Source of the DNA: an uncultured Deferribacteraceae bacterium
Lineage (GTDB): Bacteria; Chrysiogenota; Deferribacteres; Deferribacterales; Mucispirillaceae
DNA: 5,331 nucleotides
Assembly: GCA_947039055.1 (NCBI GenBank)
Contig: CAMQYB010000152.1
Location: 1-5,331, forward strand
Reading direction: 5' to 3'
In this document: positions 5,320 to 5,331 of the stretch, in pieces
How positions within the stretch are numbered: the first letter of the stretch is position 1
Layout of the letters: the number at the start of each line of letters is the position of its first letter
Made by a program: the position numbers and the translations under genes
Notes under the pieces: model-generated
What the model was told of the DNA's origin: nothing
The model's database searches: none
The model's input: only the letters and a program-made list of their open reading frames with translations

Positions 5320-5331
5320 ATAGATATATAG

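Overview
This AT-rich window carries parts of unrelated gene neighbourhoods rather than one pathway. The best guess for the host is a member of the Campylobacterota (Arcobacter, Sulfurimonas, Campylobacter or Helicobacter relatives). The pointers are a DMSO-reductase-type respiratory enzyme, a flagellin-sugar (PseH-like) acetyltransferase fragment, and a secreted Hcp/Sel1 protein with cysteine pairs repeating every 36 residues. The genus cannot be fixed from this sequence.

Left part (1-2970): a two-gene respiratory operon read rightwards. The first gene is the catalytic molybdopterin subunit of a DmsA-like oxidoreductase, cut by the left edge of the window. Twelve bases later comes its DmsB-like iron-sulfur electron-transfer subunit. 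A strong intrinsic terminator (2936-2970) ends the operon, so no membrane anchor (DmsC) and no maturation chaperone follow. Electrons should pass from an unseen quinol-oxidising partner through the four-cluster subunit to the molybdenum site. The acceptor is unknown. Two oddities stand out: the catalytic subunit is much longer than classical DmsA in the part visible here, and the small subunit has Leu in place of one of its 16 cluster cysteines.

Middle (2971-4042): an AT-rich spacer, a tRNA-Leu(UAA) gene with a plausible promoter, a second spacer with imperfect hairpins, then a leftward PseH-like GNAT acetyltransferase that stops just after its acetyl-CoA-binding Gly-Leu-Gly. It looks like a decayed or truncated gene.

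Right part (4043-5331): a long divergent intergenic region holding two doubtful small ORFs and repeated ACTATAT-type inverted motifs. It leads into a secreted Sel1-like/Hcp cysteine-rich repeat protein, which is complete and ends 12 bases before the window edge.

No mobile element, CRISPR array or clearly novel multi-gene system is visible. The points most worth a second look are the substituted third iron-sulfur site, the enlarged catalytic subunit and the repeated inverted motif upstream of the Sel1 gene.
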